Of a stretch of DNA of 64,000 bases, positions 55,673 through 64,000 are shown in pieces. Numbering within the stretch: the stretch's first letter is position 1; each line of letters opens with the position of its first letter. The position numbers were made by a program, and so were the translations under genes. The notes under the pieces are model-generated. The model worked only from the letters and a program-made list of their open reading frames with translations, had not been told where the DNA came from and searched no databases. Origin of the DNA: Pollutibacter soli (lineage in GTDB: Bacteria > Bacteroidota > Bacteroidia > Chitinophagales > Chitinophagaceae); the NCBI GenBank assembly GCA_029269725.1, contig JARJHS010000012.1:15664-79663 (forward strand). Direction: 5' to 3'.

Positions 55673-56209
55673 ATGAATGAGATTGAAATAGAAAAAGTAA
55701 GATTGAGCGATATTGGTGAACTGCAAAATATCAGCATTAAAACATTTTCCGACACCTTTTCAGCCGCCAACACCCGTGAGAATATGAAAAAATATATCGA
55801 TGAAAATTTTTCATTTAAAAAATTGACGGAAGAACTGAATGATGAAAATGCGGAGTTCTATTTCGCCAGGCTTGATGGAGTGCCGGTTGGCTATCTTAAA
55901 CTGAATTACGGCAAATCGCAGACGGAAATGAAGATGGAAAACGCACTTGAAATAGAAAGAATATACGTTGTTTCTGAGTATCACGGGAAAGGAATAGCGC
56001 AGTTCCTGTACAATAAGGCAATGGAACGGGGGCGCGATAAGAATGCTGACTATATCTGGTTGGGTGTGTGGGAAGAGAATCACCGGGCCATCCGGTTTTA
56101 TAAAAAAAATGATTTCGTTGAATTCGACAAGCATATTTTCAGGTTGGGGAATGATGAGCAAACTGACCTTATGATGAAGCTTCAACTGAAAGAAAATACA
56201 AAGGGCTGA
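55673..56209 (+). CDS. GNAT family N-acetyltransferase (PaiA-like)
   Basis: A 178-residue acetyltransferase. Motif A for acetyl-CoA binding is IYVVSEYHGKGIAQFLYNKA, and motif B is WLGVWEENHRAIRFYKKNDF, the latter typical of PaiA-like spermidine/spermine acetyltransferases. The polyamine substrate is an inference from this similarity. It is preceded at once by a tandem-repeat leader and followed 64 bp later by a serine hydrolase gene. Confidence 0.88.
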   Translation: MNEIEIEKVRLSDIGELQNISIKTFSDTFSAANTRENMKKYIDENFSFKKLTEELNDENAEFYFARLDGVPVGYLKLNYGKSQTEMKMENALEIERIYVVSEYHGKGIAQFLYNKAMERGRDKNADYIWLGVWEENHRAIRFYKKNDFVEFDKHIFRLGNDEQTDLMMKLQLKENTKG

Positions 56210-56273
56210 ATATATTGACTGATTGCTGAAAGATGGCCTTTGAAGTGACATGATTTCAAATCTATAGGGTGAT

Positions 56274-57335
56274 ATGAAAAAAGCAGATGATTTTTTTCAG
56301 ACTTTAATCAGGAAAGATCAAAGTCCCGGAGTGACTTATCACTTCTTTAACAAGGAGAAGTTAATCTATAGTTTTCGCGGCGGATCTGCGGATATTAAGT
56401 CTGGTATGGCAGTTACGGGCGCTACTACATTTAACGCCTTTTCTGTCACAAAAACATTTACTGCGCTCGCTATCCTGCAATTGCAGGAACACGGGAGACT
56501 GGATATCGATCAATCTGCAAAAAGCTACTTACCGGAATTTCCATACGGTGCTGAGATAACAATCAGGAATTTACTGACACATACTGCAGGAATCCCCAAT
56601 CCCGTTCCACTTCGTTGGATACATCTTGCTGAAGACGACGCTTCTTTCAGCCGTGACCGTTTCTTTGAAGAGGTAATGGCTACAAATAAAAAATTGAAAT
56701 CATTGCCCGGGCAAAAGTTTGTCTACACCAATCTCGGGTATTTTTTATTGGGCCGGATCATCGAAAATATATCTGGTCTAAGGTATGAGGAATACATACA
56801 AAGAAATATTCTCGATTTGCTGAATTTGAAAACTGAATCGCTTGGATTTACTATCTCCGATATTTCAAAGCATGCCAAAGGCTATATCAAAAAAAACAGC
56901 TTTTTAAATCTGGTACTGGGTTTTTTTATCGATAAGTCGAAATATATGTCGCCGGCTGAAGGAGCCTGGAAGCCTTTCAAAACTTATTATATCAACGGGA
57001 CTTCCTATGGAGGATTGATTGGTACTGCAGGCGCATTTGTAGTTTATCTGCAATCACTGCTTGATGCAAATTGTCCGTTGATTTCAACAGATTGGAAAAA
57101 GAAAATGCTTTCAGAGAACCTTACAAGTGATAGTAAGCCATCGGGGATGTGTATGTCCTGGTTTACCGGAAATATCAAAGGACATCAGTATTTTTCGCAT
57201 GCCGGTGGCGGCGGAGGTTATTATTGTGAAATCCGACTGTACCCGGACCTGCAGCGCGGAAGCGTGATCATGTTCAACCGGACTGGTATGAACGACGAAC
57301 GTTTTCTGAATAAGATTGATCCATATTTTTTATAG
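56274..57335 (+). CDS. Serine hydrolase of the beta-lactamase family
   Basis: A 353-residue protein of the class C beta-lactamase/DD-peptidase fold. The SxxK motif is SVTK (S57, K60), the tyrosine motif is YTN (Y151), and the third motif is HAGGGGG near residue 310 (HxG type). The intervening LLTHTAGIP is also typical. No signal peptide is seen, so it is probably a cytoplasmic esterase or peptidase and not a true lactamase. It may be co-transcribed with the downstream phzF gene. Confidence 0.88.
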   Translation: MKKADDFFQTLIRKDQSPGVTYHFFNKEKLIYSFRGGSADIKSGMAVTGATTFNAFSVTKTFTALAILQLQEHGRLDIDQSAKSYLPEFPYGAEITIRNLLTHTAGIPNPVPLRWIHLAEDDASFSRDRFFEEVMATNKKLKSLPGQKFVYTNLGYFLLGRIIENISGLRYEEYIQRNILDLLNLKTESLGFTISDISKHAKGYIKKNSFLNLVLGFFIDKSKYMSPAEGAWKPFKTYYINGTSYGGLIGTAGAFVVYLQSLLDANCPLISTDWKKKMLSENLTSDSKPSGMCMSWFTGNIKGHQYFSHAGGGGGYYCEIRLYPDLQRGSVIMFNRTGMNDERFLNKIDPYFL

Positions 57336-57377
57336 GTTCCCTAAAATGCCCGGTTACCAAACTGATCTCTCACGTAT

Positions 57378-58175
57378 ATGAAAATTTATTTTGTCGATTC
57401 TTTTACACGGGAAAAATTTAAAGGCAATCCTGCCGCAGTTTGTTTTTTAGAGGATGAACTTCCGGATTCAACGATGCAGGATATTGCGATAGAGATTGGC
57501 TTTTCTGAGACTGCCTTCGTAAGCAAGGGAAACGGTGATAAATACCGGATCAGATTTTTCACTCCAAAAAAGGAAATTCCTTTGTGCGGTCATGCGACTT
57601 TAGCGGCATCAAAAATTATGTTTGATCAAAGCGATAGGCAGGAAATCCGTTTTATTAATTGCGAGGATACCGAGCTTCATATCGGGAAGGCAGACGATAA
57701 AATTGTGATGCAGTTCCCTGTGTATGACACAGAAGAAATATCTGTTCCCCGGACATTGTTGAATGCGCTAGGAATAACGGAGATGGAGAACAGCAGGCTT
57801 AGTGAAAGAAATAAGATCATTCTTATTGAGATCGATAATGCAGAAAAACTTGCCTCATTGCGGCCGGATTACATGGCGTTGCTTACGTCCTATACTGGTA
57901 TCAATGGTGTGTTGGTCACATCAGTTTCCACAGACAATGTATATGATTTTCATTACAGGTATTTCTGGCCATGGGCGGGAACAAATGAAGATCCGGTTAC
58001 CGGAGGCGTGCAAACATTTCTTACAAAGTACTGGGCAGAAAAACTGGGCAAAACAAGATTAAACTGTTTTCAATCATCTGAGAGAACAGGATATATGACA
58101 ACTGAATATCGTGATGATAAAGTATTGATTTATGGTGATGCAGTCATCATTCTCGAAGGTGAAATGAATGCCTGA
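57378..58175 (+). CDS. PhzF family isomerase/epimerase-like protein
   Basis: A 265-residue protein with the two-domain diaminopimelate-epimerase-like fold. Signatures: DSFTREKFKGNPAAVC, IGFSETAFV (catalytic-Glu region), FTPKKEIPLCGHATLAA and TNEDPVTGGVQTFL. PhzF isomerises a phenazine precursor, but most homologues have unknown substrates and no phenazine genes are nearby. It starts 42 bp after the serine hydrolase gene. Confidence 0.9.
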   Translation: MKIYFVDSFTREKFKGNPAAVCFLEDELPDSTMQDIAIEIGFSETAFVSKGNGDKYRIRFFTPKKEIPLCGHATLAASKIMFDQSDRQEIRFINCEDTELHIGKADDKIVMQFPVYDTEEISVPRTLLNALGITEMENSRLSERNKIILIEIDNAEKLASLRPDYMALLTSYTGINGVLVTSVSTDNVYDFHYRYFWPWAGTNEDPVTGGVQTFLTKYWAEKLGKTRLNCFQSSERTGYMTTEYRDDKVLIYGDAVIILEGEMNA

Positions 58176-58199
58176 TGCGTTTACTTCTTAATAAAATAT

Positions 58200-58688
58200 T
58201 TGTTTGTGAATCTAAGTCTCGAGCTGGCAAAAGAGGACTTAAAGCCTGTTTTTGAAAACCTCATGCAATTGTACATCTATGATTTTTCGGAGTTCATACC
58301 TACAGATCTGAAGGCCGATGGAAAGTTTGCTCCTTATCCTGCGTTGGACAGCTATTGGGAGCAACCTGGAATAAGATTTCCTTACCTGGTAAAATCAGCC
58401 GATACCATTGTAGGTTTCGTACTGGTCAGGCAAATTATCTCCGAAGAAAAAAACTATTTCTCCATCGCGGAGTTTTTCATTCTGCGAAGTCACAGACGAA
58501 AAGGATGGGGAAGTATTGTTGCACAACTGGCTTTTGATCTCCATAAAGGGAATTGGGAAGTTTATCAATGGAACACCAATCTGCCTGCGCAACTTTTCTG
58601 GCGTACAGTAATCACCAGGTATACCGGGGGTGATTACTATGAATTTTCCCGTGATGGAAAATTGGTCCAGGTATTCTACAACCAGTGA
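58200..58688 (+). CDS. GNAT family N-acetyltransferase
   Basis: A 162-residue acetyltransferase from a TTG at 58200 (a GTG at 58206 is equally possible). VGFVLVRQIISEEKNYFSIAEFFIL leads into motif A RSHRRKGWGSIVAQLAFDL, then FWRTVITRYTGGDYYEF. The acceptor is unknown. It lies 24 bp after phzF and probably shares its transcript. Confidence 0.82.
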   Translation: MFVNLSLELAKEDLKPVFENLMQLYIYDFSEFIPTDLKADGKFAPYPALDSYWEQPGIRFPYLVKSADTIVGFVLVRQIISEEKNYFSIAEFFILRSHRRKGWGSIVAQLAFDLHKGNWEVYQWNTNLPAQLFWRTVITRYTGGDYYEFSRDGKLVQVFYNQ

Positions 58689-58740
58689 TAAGGTAAGAAC
58701 TGCCAGGACATAATAGACTGCGCCTGAAAATTAAAAAAAA

Positions 58741-58787
58741 TTTGCGTAGTTAAATGGCTACACATATATTTGTAGTCAAATAGCTAC
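58741..58787 (+). promoter_or_regulatory. arsR-type promoter with two operator repeats
   Basis: TTTG (58741-58744), a 20-nt spacer and TATATTTG (58765-58772) match the Bacteroidota -33/-7 promoter. Two copies of GTAGTyAAATrGCTAC, each a GTAG-N8-CTAC dyad, lie at 58746-58761 (inside the spacer) and 58772-58787 (overlapping the -7 box end and start site). This is the expected layout for autorepression by the ArsR product encoded 3 bp later. Confidence 0.75.
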
Positions 58788-58790
58788 ATA

Positions 58791-59114
58791 ATGAATCGGA
58801 GAAGAGATGTTTTCCAGGCGATCGCTGATCCGTCAAGAAGGGCAATTCTTCTTTTGGTGGCAACGCATTCGATGACGGCCGGAGCCATAGCATCCAATTT
58901 TGATACAGCAAGGCCGACAGTGTCAAAGCACCTGCAGATACTGACCGAATGCGAATTACTCGGGCAGGAGCAGAAGGGCAGGGAGATCTACTACTATATC
59001 AATGCAAAAAAAATGAAGGAAGTATCTGACTTTATCGAACCCTTTCGTAAACTCTGGGATGATCGTTTTAACAAACTGCAGGATGTTATGAAAAAATATA
59101 AATCAAAAAAATAA
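58791..59114 (+). CDS. ArsR family (SdpR-like) transcriptional repressor
   Basis: A 107-residue winged-helix protein: [20 protein letters not shown] at the start, recognition helix in [23 protein letters not shown], and wing [13 protein letters not shown]. No metal-binding Cys/His cluster of the classic arsenic or cadmium sensors is present. The gene pairs with an SRPBCC gene 5 bp later, a frequent arrangement in which the repressor controls itself and its partner. Operator repeats lie directly upstream. Confidence 0.92.
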   Translation: MNRRRDVFQAIADPSRRAILLLVATHSMTAGAIASNFDTARPTVSKHLQILTECELLGQEQKGREIYYYINAKKMKEVSDFIEPFRKLWDDRFNKLQDVMKKYKSKK

Positions 59115-59119
59115 TTGGC

Positions 59120-59587
59120 ATGGAACTTAAAACAAAGATTGCTTCCGAAGAGGGCAAACAGGATCTCGTAATCACGAGGGAATTTGATTTACCGCTGGAC
59201 TTATTATTTAAAGCTTATGAAGAGGCCGGGCTTGTTGAACAATGGATGAATACAAAAGTGATAATGCTTGAGAATAAAAAATATGGCGGCTGGCGATTTG
59301 AAACCAGTGACCCGAATGGAAATGTGGTATTCAGTGCCAACGGTGTAATACATGAATTTGTTGCCAATGAAAAAATCACACGGACTTTTGAAATGGAGAA
59401 CTCGCCGTTTGCAGTGCAACTTGAGTTTCTTGAATTTGAGAGTCTGACGGAAGAAACGAGTAAACTGACTATGCAGATCGTGTACCGGACAGTGGAGTTC
59501 CGCGACCAGATGTTGAAACTTCCTTTTAAACAGGGCCTGAACATGGCGCATAACCGATTACAGGAAATTGCAGGCAAACTAAAATAA
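59120..59587 (+). CDS. SRPBCC (AHSA1-like) domain protein
   Basis: A 155-residue helix-grip protein: TREFDLPLDLLFKAYEEAGLVEQWM, then YGGWRFETSDPNGNVVFSANG and TRTFEMENSPF. Such proteins bind hydrophobic ligands and commonly follow an ArsR-type repressor; the ligand is unknown. It starts 5 bp after arsR and ends 3 bp before the DoxX-like gene, so it is certainly in the same operon. Confidence 0.9.
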   Translation: MELKTKIASEEGKQDLVITREFDLPLDLLFKAYEEAGLVEQWMNTKVIMLENKKYGGWRFETSDPNGNVVFSANGVIHEFVANEKITRTFEMENSPFAVQLEFLEFESLTEETSKLTMQIVYRTVEFRDQMLKLPFKQGLNMAHNRLQEIAGKLK

Positions 59588-59590
59588 GTA

Positions 59591-59977
59591 ATGATGTCAA
59601 AGAGAAACAAGCTCATTTACTGGATTGCTACGATCTGGCTTTCCCTGGGAATGGCAACGAGTGGAATAATGCAGGTGATGAACCATAAAGATGAGGTCAC
59701 TTTGTTTACGGATCTTGGATACCCGATCTATTTTATGACGATCATCGGTATTTGGAAACTGTTAGGGATCGTCGCAGTTTTGATACCGAAATATCCATTA
59801 TTGAAAGAATGGGCCTATGCGGGTTTCTTTTTCACGATGACAGGCGCAGTGTTTTCACATTTTGCAATGAATGACGTCGCGAAGGAATATTTCGGACCGA
59901 TACTGCTGATTGTGCTTACAATTGTCTCCTGGTATTTCCGGCCTGCCAGCAGAAAAGGGATAGCGTCAATGTCGTAA
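59591..59977 (+). CDS. DoxX-like membrane protein
   Basis: A 128-residue protein with four helices (about 9-28, 41-62, 70-90, 99-117). ATSGIMQVMNH and LGYPIYFMTIIGIWKLLGIVAVLIPK match the DoxX-like family seen in ArsR-SRPBCC-DoxX operons. Function is not known. The start may be either of two adjacent ATG codons. Confidence 0.85.
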   Translation: MMSKRNKLIYWIATIWLSLGMATSGIMQVMNHKDEVTLFTDLGYPIYFMTIIGIWKLLGIVAVLIPKYPLLKEWAYAGFFFTMTGAVFSHFAMNDVAKEYFGPILLIVLTIVSWYFRPASRKGIASMS

Positions 59978-60163
59978 TTTTTATCTCCATCCCGCCTTTC
60001 ATGCGGCTACAAAAAAGATGCTCCTTCGGTAGCATAAAGGTTGGATCTCGTCGCAGAACCAGATGAATTTGACACTTGAATAAGCTAACATATAATTTAA
60101 TACTTAGAACTTTTAACTTCTGACTTTAAACCTTCAACTTTAAATATTAAACCTTCTACTCCA

Positions 60164-60748
60164 ATGAACACCAATCCACGCGTAGATTTCTATTTCAATA
60201 AAGGCCAGTGGCAGAAGGAGGTCGGATTGCTTAGAAAAATCATTCTCGATTGCGGATTAGAAGAAGCATTGAAATGGGGTGTGCCCTGCTATACTTATCA
60301 GAACGCGAACATCGTATTGATTCATGATTTTAAAGATTATTGTGCGATGCTTTTCTTCAAAGGCGCGTTACTGAATGATCCGAAAGAAATTCTTATTCAG
60401 CAAACAAAAAATGTACAGGCCGCCCGACAGATCCGTTTTAAGGATGCGAAGGAAATTACCAAATTAAAAGCTGATCTGAAGGCTTATGTCTACCAGGCAA
60501 TCGAAGTGGAGAAAGCAGGAATGAGTGTGAAACTGAAAAAAACAAAAGAATTCGAAATGCCTGAAGAATTTGAGAAACGATTAAATAAAAGTGCTGCGCT
60601 AAAAAAAGCATTTTATGCATTGACCCCGGGGCGGCAGAGAGGATATCTTTTGTATTTCGCACAGGCCAAACAGTCGAATACGCGCGAATCGAGGATTGAA
60701 AAATATGAGCAGCATATTCTCGACGGGAAGGGGCTGAATGATGAATAG
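60164..60748 (+). CDS. YdeI/OmdA-like DUF1801 protein
   Basis: A 194-residue cytoplasmic protein: an N-terminal DUF1801 domain (ALKWGVPCYTYQNANIVLIHDFKDYCAMLFFKGALL) followed by the YdeI/OmpD-associated C-terminal helix region (EEFEKRLNKSAALKKAFYALTPGRQRGYLLYFAQAK). Relatives are reported to affect tolerance to bacteriocins or cationic peptides, but the mechanism is not known. The 100 bp before it is made of AACTTTAAACCTT-type near-repeats. Confidence 0.85.
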   Translation: MNTNPRVDFYFNKGQWQKEVGLLRKIILDCGLEEALKWGVPCYTYQNANIVLIHDFKDYCAMLFFKGALLNDPKEILIQQTKNVQAARQIRFKDAKEITKLKADLKAYVYQAIEVEKAGMSVKLKKTKEFEMPEEFEKRLNKSAALKKAFYALTPGRQRGYLLYFAQAKQSNTRESRIEKYEQHILDGKGLNDE

Positions 60749-60806
60749 ATCAATGTCTTCCTTTATTACTGTAGAAAATAATCTAATAATATCTAAATCG
60801 CTTGCC

Positions 60807-61358
60807 ATGAAATTATCAGCAGGTCAGCAGCAGGAACTCATCAACATTTTAAAAGTCCGGTTTGAAAAAAACATGAACCGGCATAAGGGAGTCGAATGGG
60901 CAGAAGTAGAAGTAAAGCTGAGATCAAATCCTGGAAAACTAGCATCAATCAATCAAATGGAGATAACTGGTGGCGAACCCGATGTAGTTGGAGCAGATAA
61001 AAAGACCGGAGAATTTATTTTCGTCGATTGTGCAGCCGAAAGTCCGAAAGGCCGCAGAAGTGTATGCTATGATCATGAAGCACTCGAGTCCAGAAAAGAG
61101 CACAAACCTGAAAACAGCGCTATCAATATGGCCGCTGACATGGGAATAAAGATTTTAAATGAAGAGGAGTACCGGAGCTTACAGGCGTTGGGAAATTTTG
61201 ATACAAAAACTTCCAGCTGGATTGAAACCACGCCATCTGTACGAAAACTGGGCGGTGCCTTGTTTTGTGATCGTCGGTACAACCAGGTGTTTCTTTACCA
61301 TAACGGTGCAGAATCTTATTATGCGGCAAGAGGATTTCGCGGTTCGATAAGGGTTTGA
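60807..61358 (+). CDS. DUF4256 family protein
   Basis: About 183 residues from ATG 60807; an upstream ATG at 60738 overlaps the preceding gene and adds an atypical tail. DUF4256 landmarks are seen: ELINILKVRFEKNMNRHKGVEW, MEITGGEPDVVGADKKTGEFIFVDCAAESPKGRRS, DMGIKILNEEEYRSLQALG and SSWIETTPSVRKLGGALFCDRRY. The function is not known. Its stop overlaps the start of a decayed reading frame (TGATG). Confidence 0.85.
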   Translation: MKLSAGQQQELINILKVRFEKNMNRHKGVEWAEVEVKLRSNPGKLASINQMEITGGEPDVVGADKKTGEFIFVDCAAESPKGRRSVCYDHEALESRKEHKPENSAINMAADMGIKILNEEEYRSLQALGNFDTKTSSWIETTPSVRKLGGALFCDRRYNQVFLYHNGAESYYAARGFRGSIRV

Positions 61359-62030
61359 TGTGGTTTCAATTTTTCAAAAAATTGACTTTTTGTACATTGC
61401 TGAGAAGCATCTGTTTCTTTAAAAAAAAGAATCTTTTGGATTTTTCATTACCTGTAAAAGAGGTGTCGGATGGCAAACTGATTACGCTGAAAAAAGGGTT
61501 TGGTGACAGATCAAAACACTAGTTTCTTATAAAGGCTTTTATGTATCTGGTACCCGGCGTATTCTTAATTTATCAACTTCTTAATGAAGAGTCATCAGGA
61601 ATCAATATTTTTCTTTTTGCTGCCGGCGCGGTCATTTGTTTTCTGGCGGTCACCAGGTTTCTCAATTCCGCCGGGACGTATGAAGCGTTACTTATCCGTA
61701 AAAGTGAATTCCAGATCATTCAATCGGGTATTTTCACCAGGAATGTACATCGCCTTGAGGTTTCGAAAATCCGATCTTTTTCGTTTTCTTTCAAAGCCGC
61801 AATTAACCGGGCATCCGCTCAAAGGAAAAAACCTTGATTACCACGGATTTGAAACGGAATAGAAAGTGATCAACGAAATGCACGGTGATCATCGATTGGC
61901 AATCGATTATGATGGCGAATTGATCCTGTTTGGCAGGGATATCGTTTCCTGGGAATATGATGAGATTGTACACATGATTGCTGTAACGACAGGCGGTACG
62001 TTCCGGAATGAAGTCCCGGAAACCGGATAA
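61358..62030 (+). pseudogene. Decayed gene for a membrane protein with a PH-like C-terminus
   Basis: A reading frame starting at the TGATG overlap with DUF4256 is broken at least three times: a TAG at 61520-61522, a frameshift near 61797 and a TAG at 61860-61862. Between them the sequence is still protein-like: LPVKEVSDGKLITLKKG, then two hydrophobic helices (MYLVPGVFLIYQLL, INIFLFAAGAVICFLAV), SEFQIIQSGIFTRNVHRLEV and after the last stop INEMHGDHRLAIDYDGELILFG. The tight overlap suggests it was once coupled to the DUF4256 gene. The product is not identified. Confidence 0.6.
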
Positions 62031-62121
62031 CAAATTATTTTATCTTTTCACTTACTGATCACCTGATGTGTCAATCGTGAACCTACTTGTTTTCTATTGT
62101 CTTCTGTCGATCATTTACCGT

Positions 62122-62760
62122 TTATTCTTTAATAATTTTCTTCACCATTTTTAAGTCGCCATAATTTACTTCAAGCATGTACACGCCTGGAGCGAGATCC
62201 GGATAGTTTAACGGTATCTTATTCGCACCCTTGATGAGGTTTATACTGTTCGTCGTTTTTAGTTTCGATCCCTGCGCATTGTAAATGGAAATTTGCGCTT
62301 TACCTGATTTTGCGGAATTGACAATCGCCATTAATCCCTCATTGAAAGGGTTCGGAGAAACAGAAAAATTCGTAGAATTTAATTTGTCGTTAAATAAAGG
62401 TGACTCTGCAATTTTACTTTCTGTTGCCATTGTTGAATCAATGCGTGCAACAAAATTTGAGCCTGCAACTGCAGTAAATCCCGGATATAAAATGATTTTT
62501 TCGCGCGCCGTAAAATAGATTGTCGAGCTGCTTTCCCTGATGATCGTATTGCAATCTTCTCCGGCGGCCAATACAGAATTACTGTATATCGAATTTTCCG
62601 CACTGGAAAAATCGCCGCACACTTTTTTATATGTTGCAGCAACGGAATTCAATGAGGTAATGTTTTTTTTCTGCGCATGCAGGCAAACCGGTATGAGCAT
62701 TATAACGATCAGCAAGGGCGAAAGGTGATTAATGTGAGCGAATTCGGTATATTTTTTCAT
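62122..62760 (-). CDS. Exported protein with T9SS C-terminal sorting domain
   Basis: A 212-residue protein with signal peptide (about 1-30, ending LHAQ), a short central beta region (EKIILYPGFTAVAGSNFVARID, 3-coathanger-stack type) and a type A T9SS sorting domain (about 135-212: SVSPNPFNEGLMAIV, QISIYNAQGSKL, LAPGVYMLEVNYGDLKMVKKIIKE). It should be exported by type IX secretion and attached to the cell surface or released. It lies 24 bp downstream of the tail-fibre-like gene on the same strand and is probably in its operon. Confidence 0.9.
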   Translation of the reverse strand: MKKYTEFAHINHLSPLLIVIMLIPVCLHAQKKNITSLNSVAATYKKVCGDFSSAENSIYSNSVLAAGEDCNTIIRESSSTIYFTAREKIILYPGFTAVAGSNFVARIDSTMATESKIAESPLFNDKLNSTNFSVSPNPFNEGLMAIVNSAKSGKAQISIYNAQGSKLKTTNSINLIKGANKIPLNYPDLAPGVYMLEVNYGDLKMVKKIIKE

Positions 62761-62784
62761 GATGATTTATTTGAATGATGGAGA

Positions 62785-63999
62785 TTATTTCTTCAGCGCA
62801 TTAATTTCTTCCTGTAATTTTTTGTTCTCCTTGCTTAGTTGAATTACATAAAGGGTGAGTTCTTCAATTTTTTCCATCATGGCTTTATTCATTTCAGCTA
62901 CTTTCAAACCTTCTTTTTCTACTTCAGCGGCCGGAGCAATTCCGGGCAGATGTTTATTTGCATTGATATAGCTTTCAAGTTCTTCAAGTGTTCTGAGTTT
63001 ATAATCTTTTTCAAAAACATAGTCACACCATCCCGTTTCCACCCGCACTTCTTTAGCACGAATTGTTCCGCAGACTTCCAGTTTATACGCCGGGGAGGTA
63101 ACACCAATGCCTACATTACCACTACCGAGACTTATTGTCATTCTTGACGTACCGGCACCGATAAAATCAAATTTATCACTGGCATCAGTATAACGAAGTC
63201 CCCACGTTGGATATGCCGGTGAGTGAGCGATCACCATTCGTTCTGTATTTACTGTTCCTGATGCAAACATGAACATCATCGGATTAGGTGTAGCACCAGG
63301 ATTTGCAAATTGTATGGATTGGGTTCCTTCGGTGAAAGTCAGGTTACCCGCCAGGGTCTGCGAACCCACTATATGAAATTTGGATACTGGTTCGGAAGTG
63401 CCAATGCCGATATTTCCTGTACCGAGATTGATTGACAACCTTGAAATACCAGCACCTAGAAATTCAAAACGATCATTTACATCCACATACTGTAGTCCCC
63501 AGTTTGGAAATGTGGGAGAGTGTGCAAATACCATTCGATCGGGATTTTGTATGCCCGACTCGAAAAAGTACATCATTGGTGCAGGCCTGAGTACGGGATT
63601 CGCGAATTGAATCGACTGGGTATCCGAAGTAAATCTGAAATTGCCACCCATAGTTTGATCGCCCACGACATGTAAAGTTGTCAATGGTGCATTGGTTCCC
63701 ATACCAACTTTGCCTGTATTAAAATAGATCGTACCAGTTCCGGATTTCCATTGGCTGGAAGCAGAAGCTGCAGTGGACTGAACAGTTCCATCAGGAAAGG
63801 TTATCGCATGGGTATAAAGATTTTTCCAGCGCTTTGCTGCAGTGCCTAATGTAAGGTTGTTTGTTATCCCGGGTGTAAGGCCTGAGTTGATCAGTGTATT
63901 CGGGCTCAGATTTGATAAGGCTGAATTTACCCCCAGCGGTATCCAGCCATTACTGTAATAATAAAAGCCAGGTGCATTGTTGGTCTGATAAATCAGCAA
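62785..63999 (-). CDS. Tail-fibre-domain-containing surface protein, 5' end outside the window
   Basis: At least 404 residues; the frame is open through the right edge, so the true start lies beyond 64000. It has repeated beta-rich units of about 90 residues (GKVGMGTNAPLTTLHVVGDQ, GNIGIGTSEPVSKFHIVGSQ, GNVGIGVTSPAYKLEVCGTI), typical of Bacteroidota tail-fibre-like or hyaluronate-lyase-like fibres. The end has VEKEGLKVAEMNKAMMEKIEEL and a C-terminal coiled coil (LYVIQLSKENKKLQEEINALKK). These proteins form trimeric surface or secreted fibres; the function is not established. Confidence 0.82.
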   Translation of the reverse strand: MLIYQTNNAPGFYYYSNGWIPLGVNSALSNLSPNTLINSGLTPGITNNLTLGTAAKRWKNLYTHAITFPDGTVQSTAASASSQWKSGTGTIYFNTGKVGMGTNAPLTTLHVVGDQTMGGNFRFTSDTQSIQFANPVLRPAPMMYFFESGIQNPDRMVFAHSPTFPNWGLQYVDVNDRFEFLGAGISRLSINLGTGNIGIGTSEPVSKFHIVGSQTLAGNLTFTEGTQSIQFANPGATPNPMMFMFASGTVNTERMVIAHSPAYPTWGLRYTDASDKFDFIGAGTSRMTISLGSGNVGIGVTSPAYKLEVCGTIRAKEVRVETGWCDYVFEKDYKLRTLEELESYINANKHLPGIAPAAEVEKEGLKVAEMNKAMMEKIEELTLYVIQLSKENKKLQEEINALKK

Positions 64000-64000
64000 A

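Noticed and set aside
1-64000. tRNA or rRNA genes
   Set aside because: No cloverleaf-like sequences or conserved rRNA stretches were recognised by reading; a tRNAscan-SE and rRNA model search would be decisive.

Overview
The window looks like chromosomal DNA from a Bacteroidota bacterium, most likely Chitinophagales/Chitinophagaceae-like. The evidence is a type IX secretion (T9SS) C-terminal sorting domain, an HYC_CC_PP-type copper-locus protein, several protein families common in this phylum (DUF3347, DUF6544, FtsX-type permeases of about 800 residues, PPGQAKK lipoproteins), promoters of the TTG-N20-TAnnTTTG type, and few Shine-Dalgarno sequences. No rRNA, tRNA or CRISPR array was recognised. 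The species assignment is inference.

Layout. 1-555: tandem CGCAGAT/ATCTGCG repeats. 556-3864: tex, then convergent clpS-aat, the adaptor and transferase of the N-degron pathway. 4774-7464: a rifampicin phosphotransferase (rph). 7761-13419: a copper-resistance operon with an HYC_CC_PP protein, a DUF3347 protein, a CPH-type copper P-type ATPase, and a multicopper oxidase carrying a C-terminal outer-membrane-barrel-like domain. 13691-19640: single, AT-rich, same-strand genes (LRR protein, alpha/beta hydrolase, TlpA-like thioredoxin, cupin, small lipoprotein, DUF6064 membrane protein), most followed by an imperfect stem-loop of about 200 bp bounded by CGCTAAC/CACAAC and GTTAGCG/GTTGTGC. This is the layout of integron gene cassettes with attC sites, but no integrase gene is visible. 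19900-23125: dense interspersed repeats around a secreted esterase. 23126-25303: a large secreted protein with a haem c motif. 25498-31942: a probable defence island with two PD-(D/E)XK-type nucleases, another attC-like element and a two-gene Gabija system (gajA-gajB) with its own promoter. 34224-36704: an FtsX-like permease containing an in-frame palindromic repeat. 36760-37616: eight copies of a 99-107 bp dyad repeat.

38050-64000 holds mostly small chromosomal genes: DUF1349, DUF3267, DUF6544 and SRPBCC proteins, Hsp20, VOC, a Crp-like regulator, a MacAB-like ABC exporter operon, a quinone-oxidoreductase-like enzyme, alpha/beta hydrolases, GNATs, a serine beta-lactamase-fold hydrolase, PhzF, an ArsR-SRPBCC-DoxX operon with a clear operator-promoter, YdeI and DUF4256 proteins, a decayed gene, a T9SS cargo protein, and a tail-fibre-like protein cut by the window edge.

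The most interesting signals are the integrase-less cassette array with scattered attC-like elements (14866, 15928, 17295, 18119, 27485, 53121), the Gabija and nuclease island beside one of them, the oxidase-barrel fusion, and several families of structured repeats, one of which has inserted in frame into a coding sequence.
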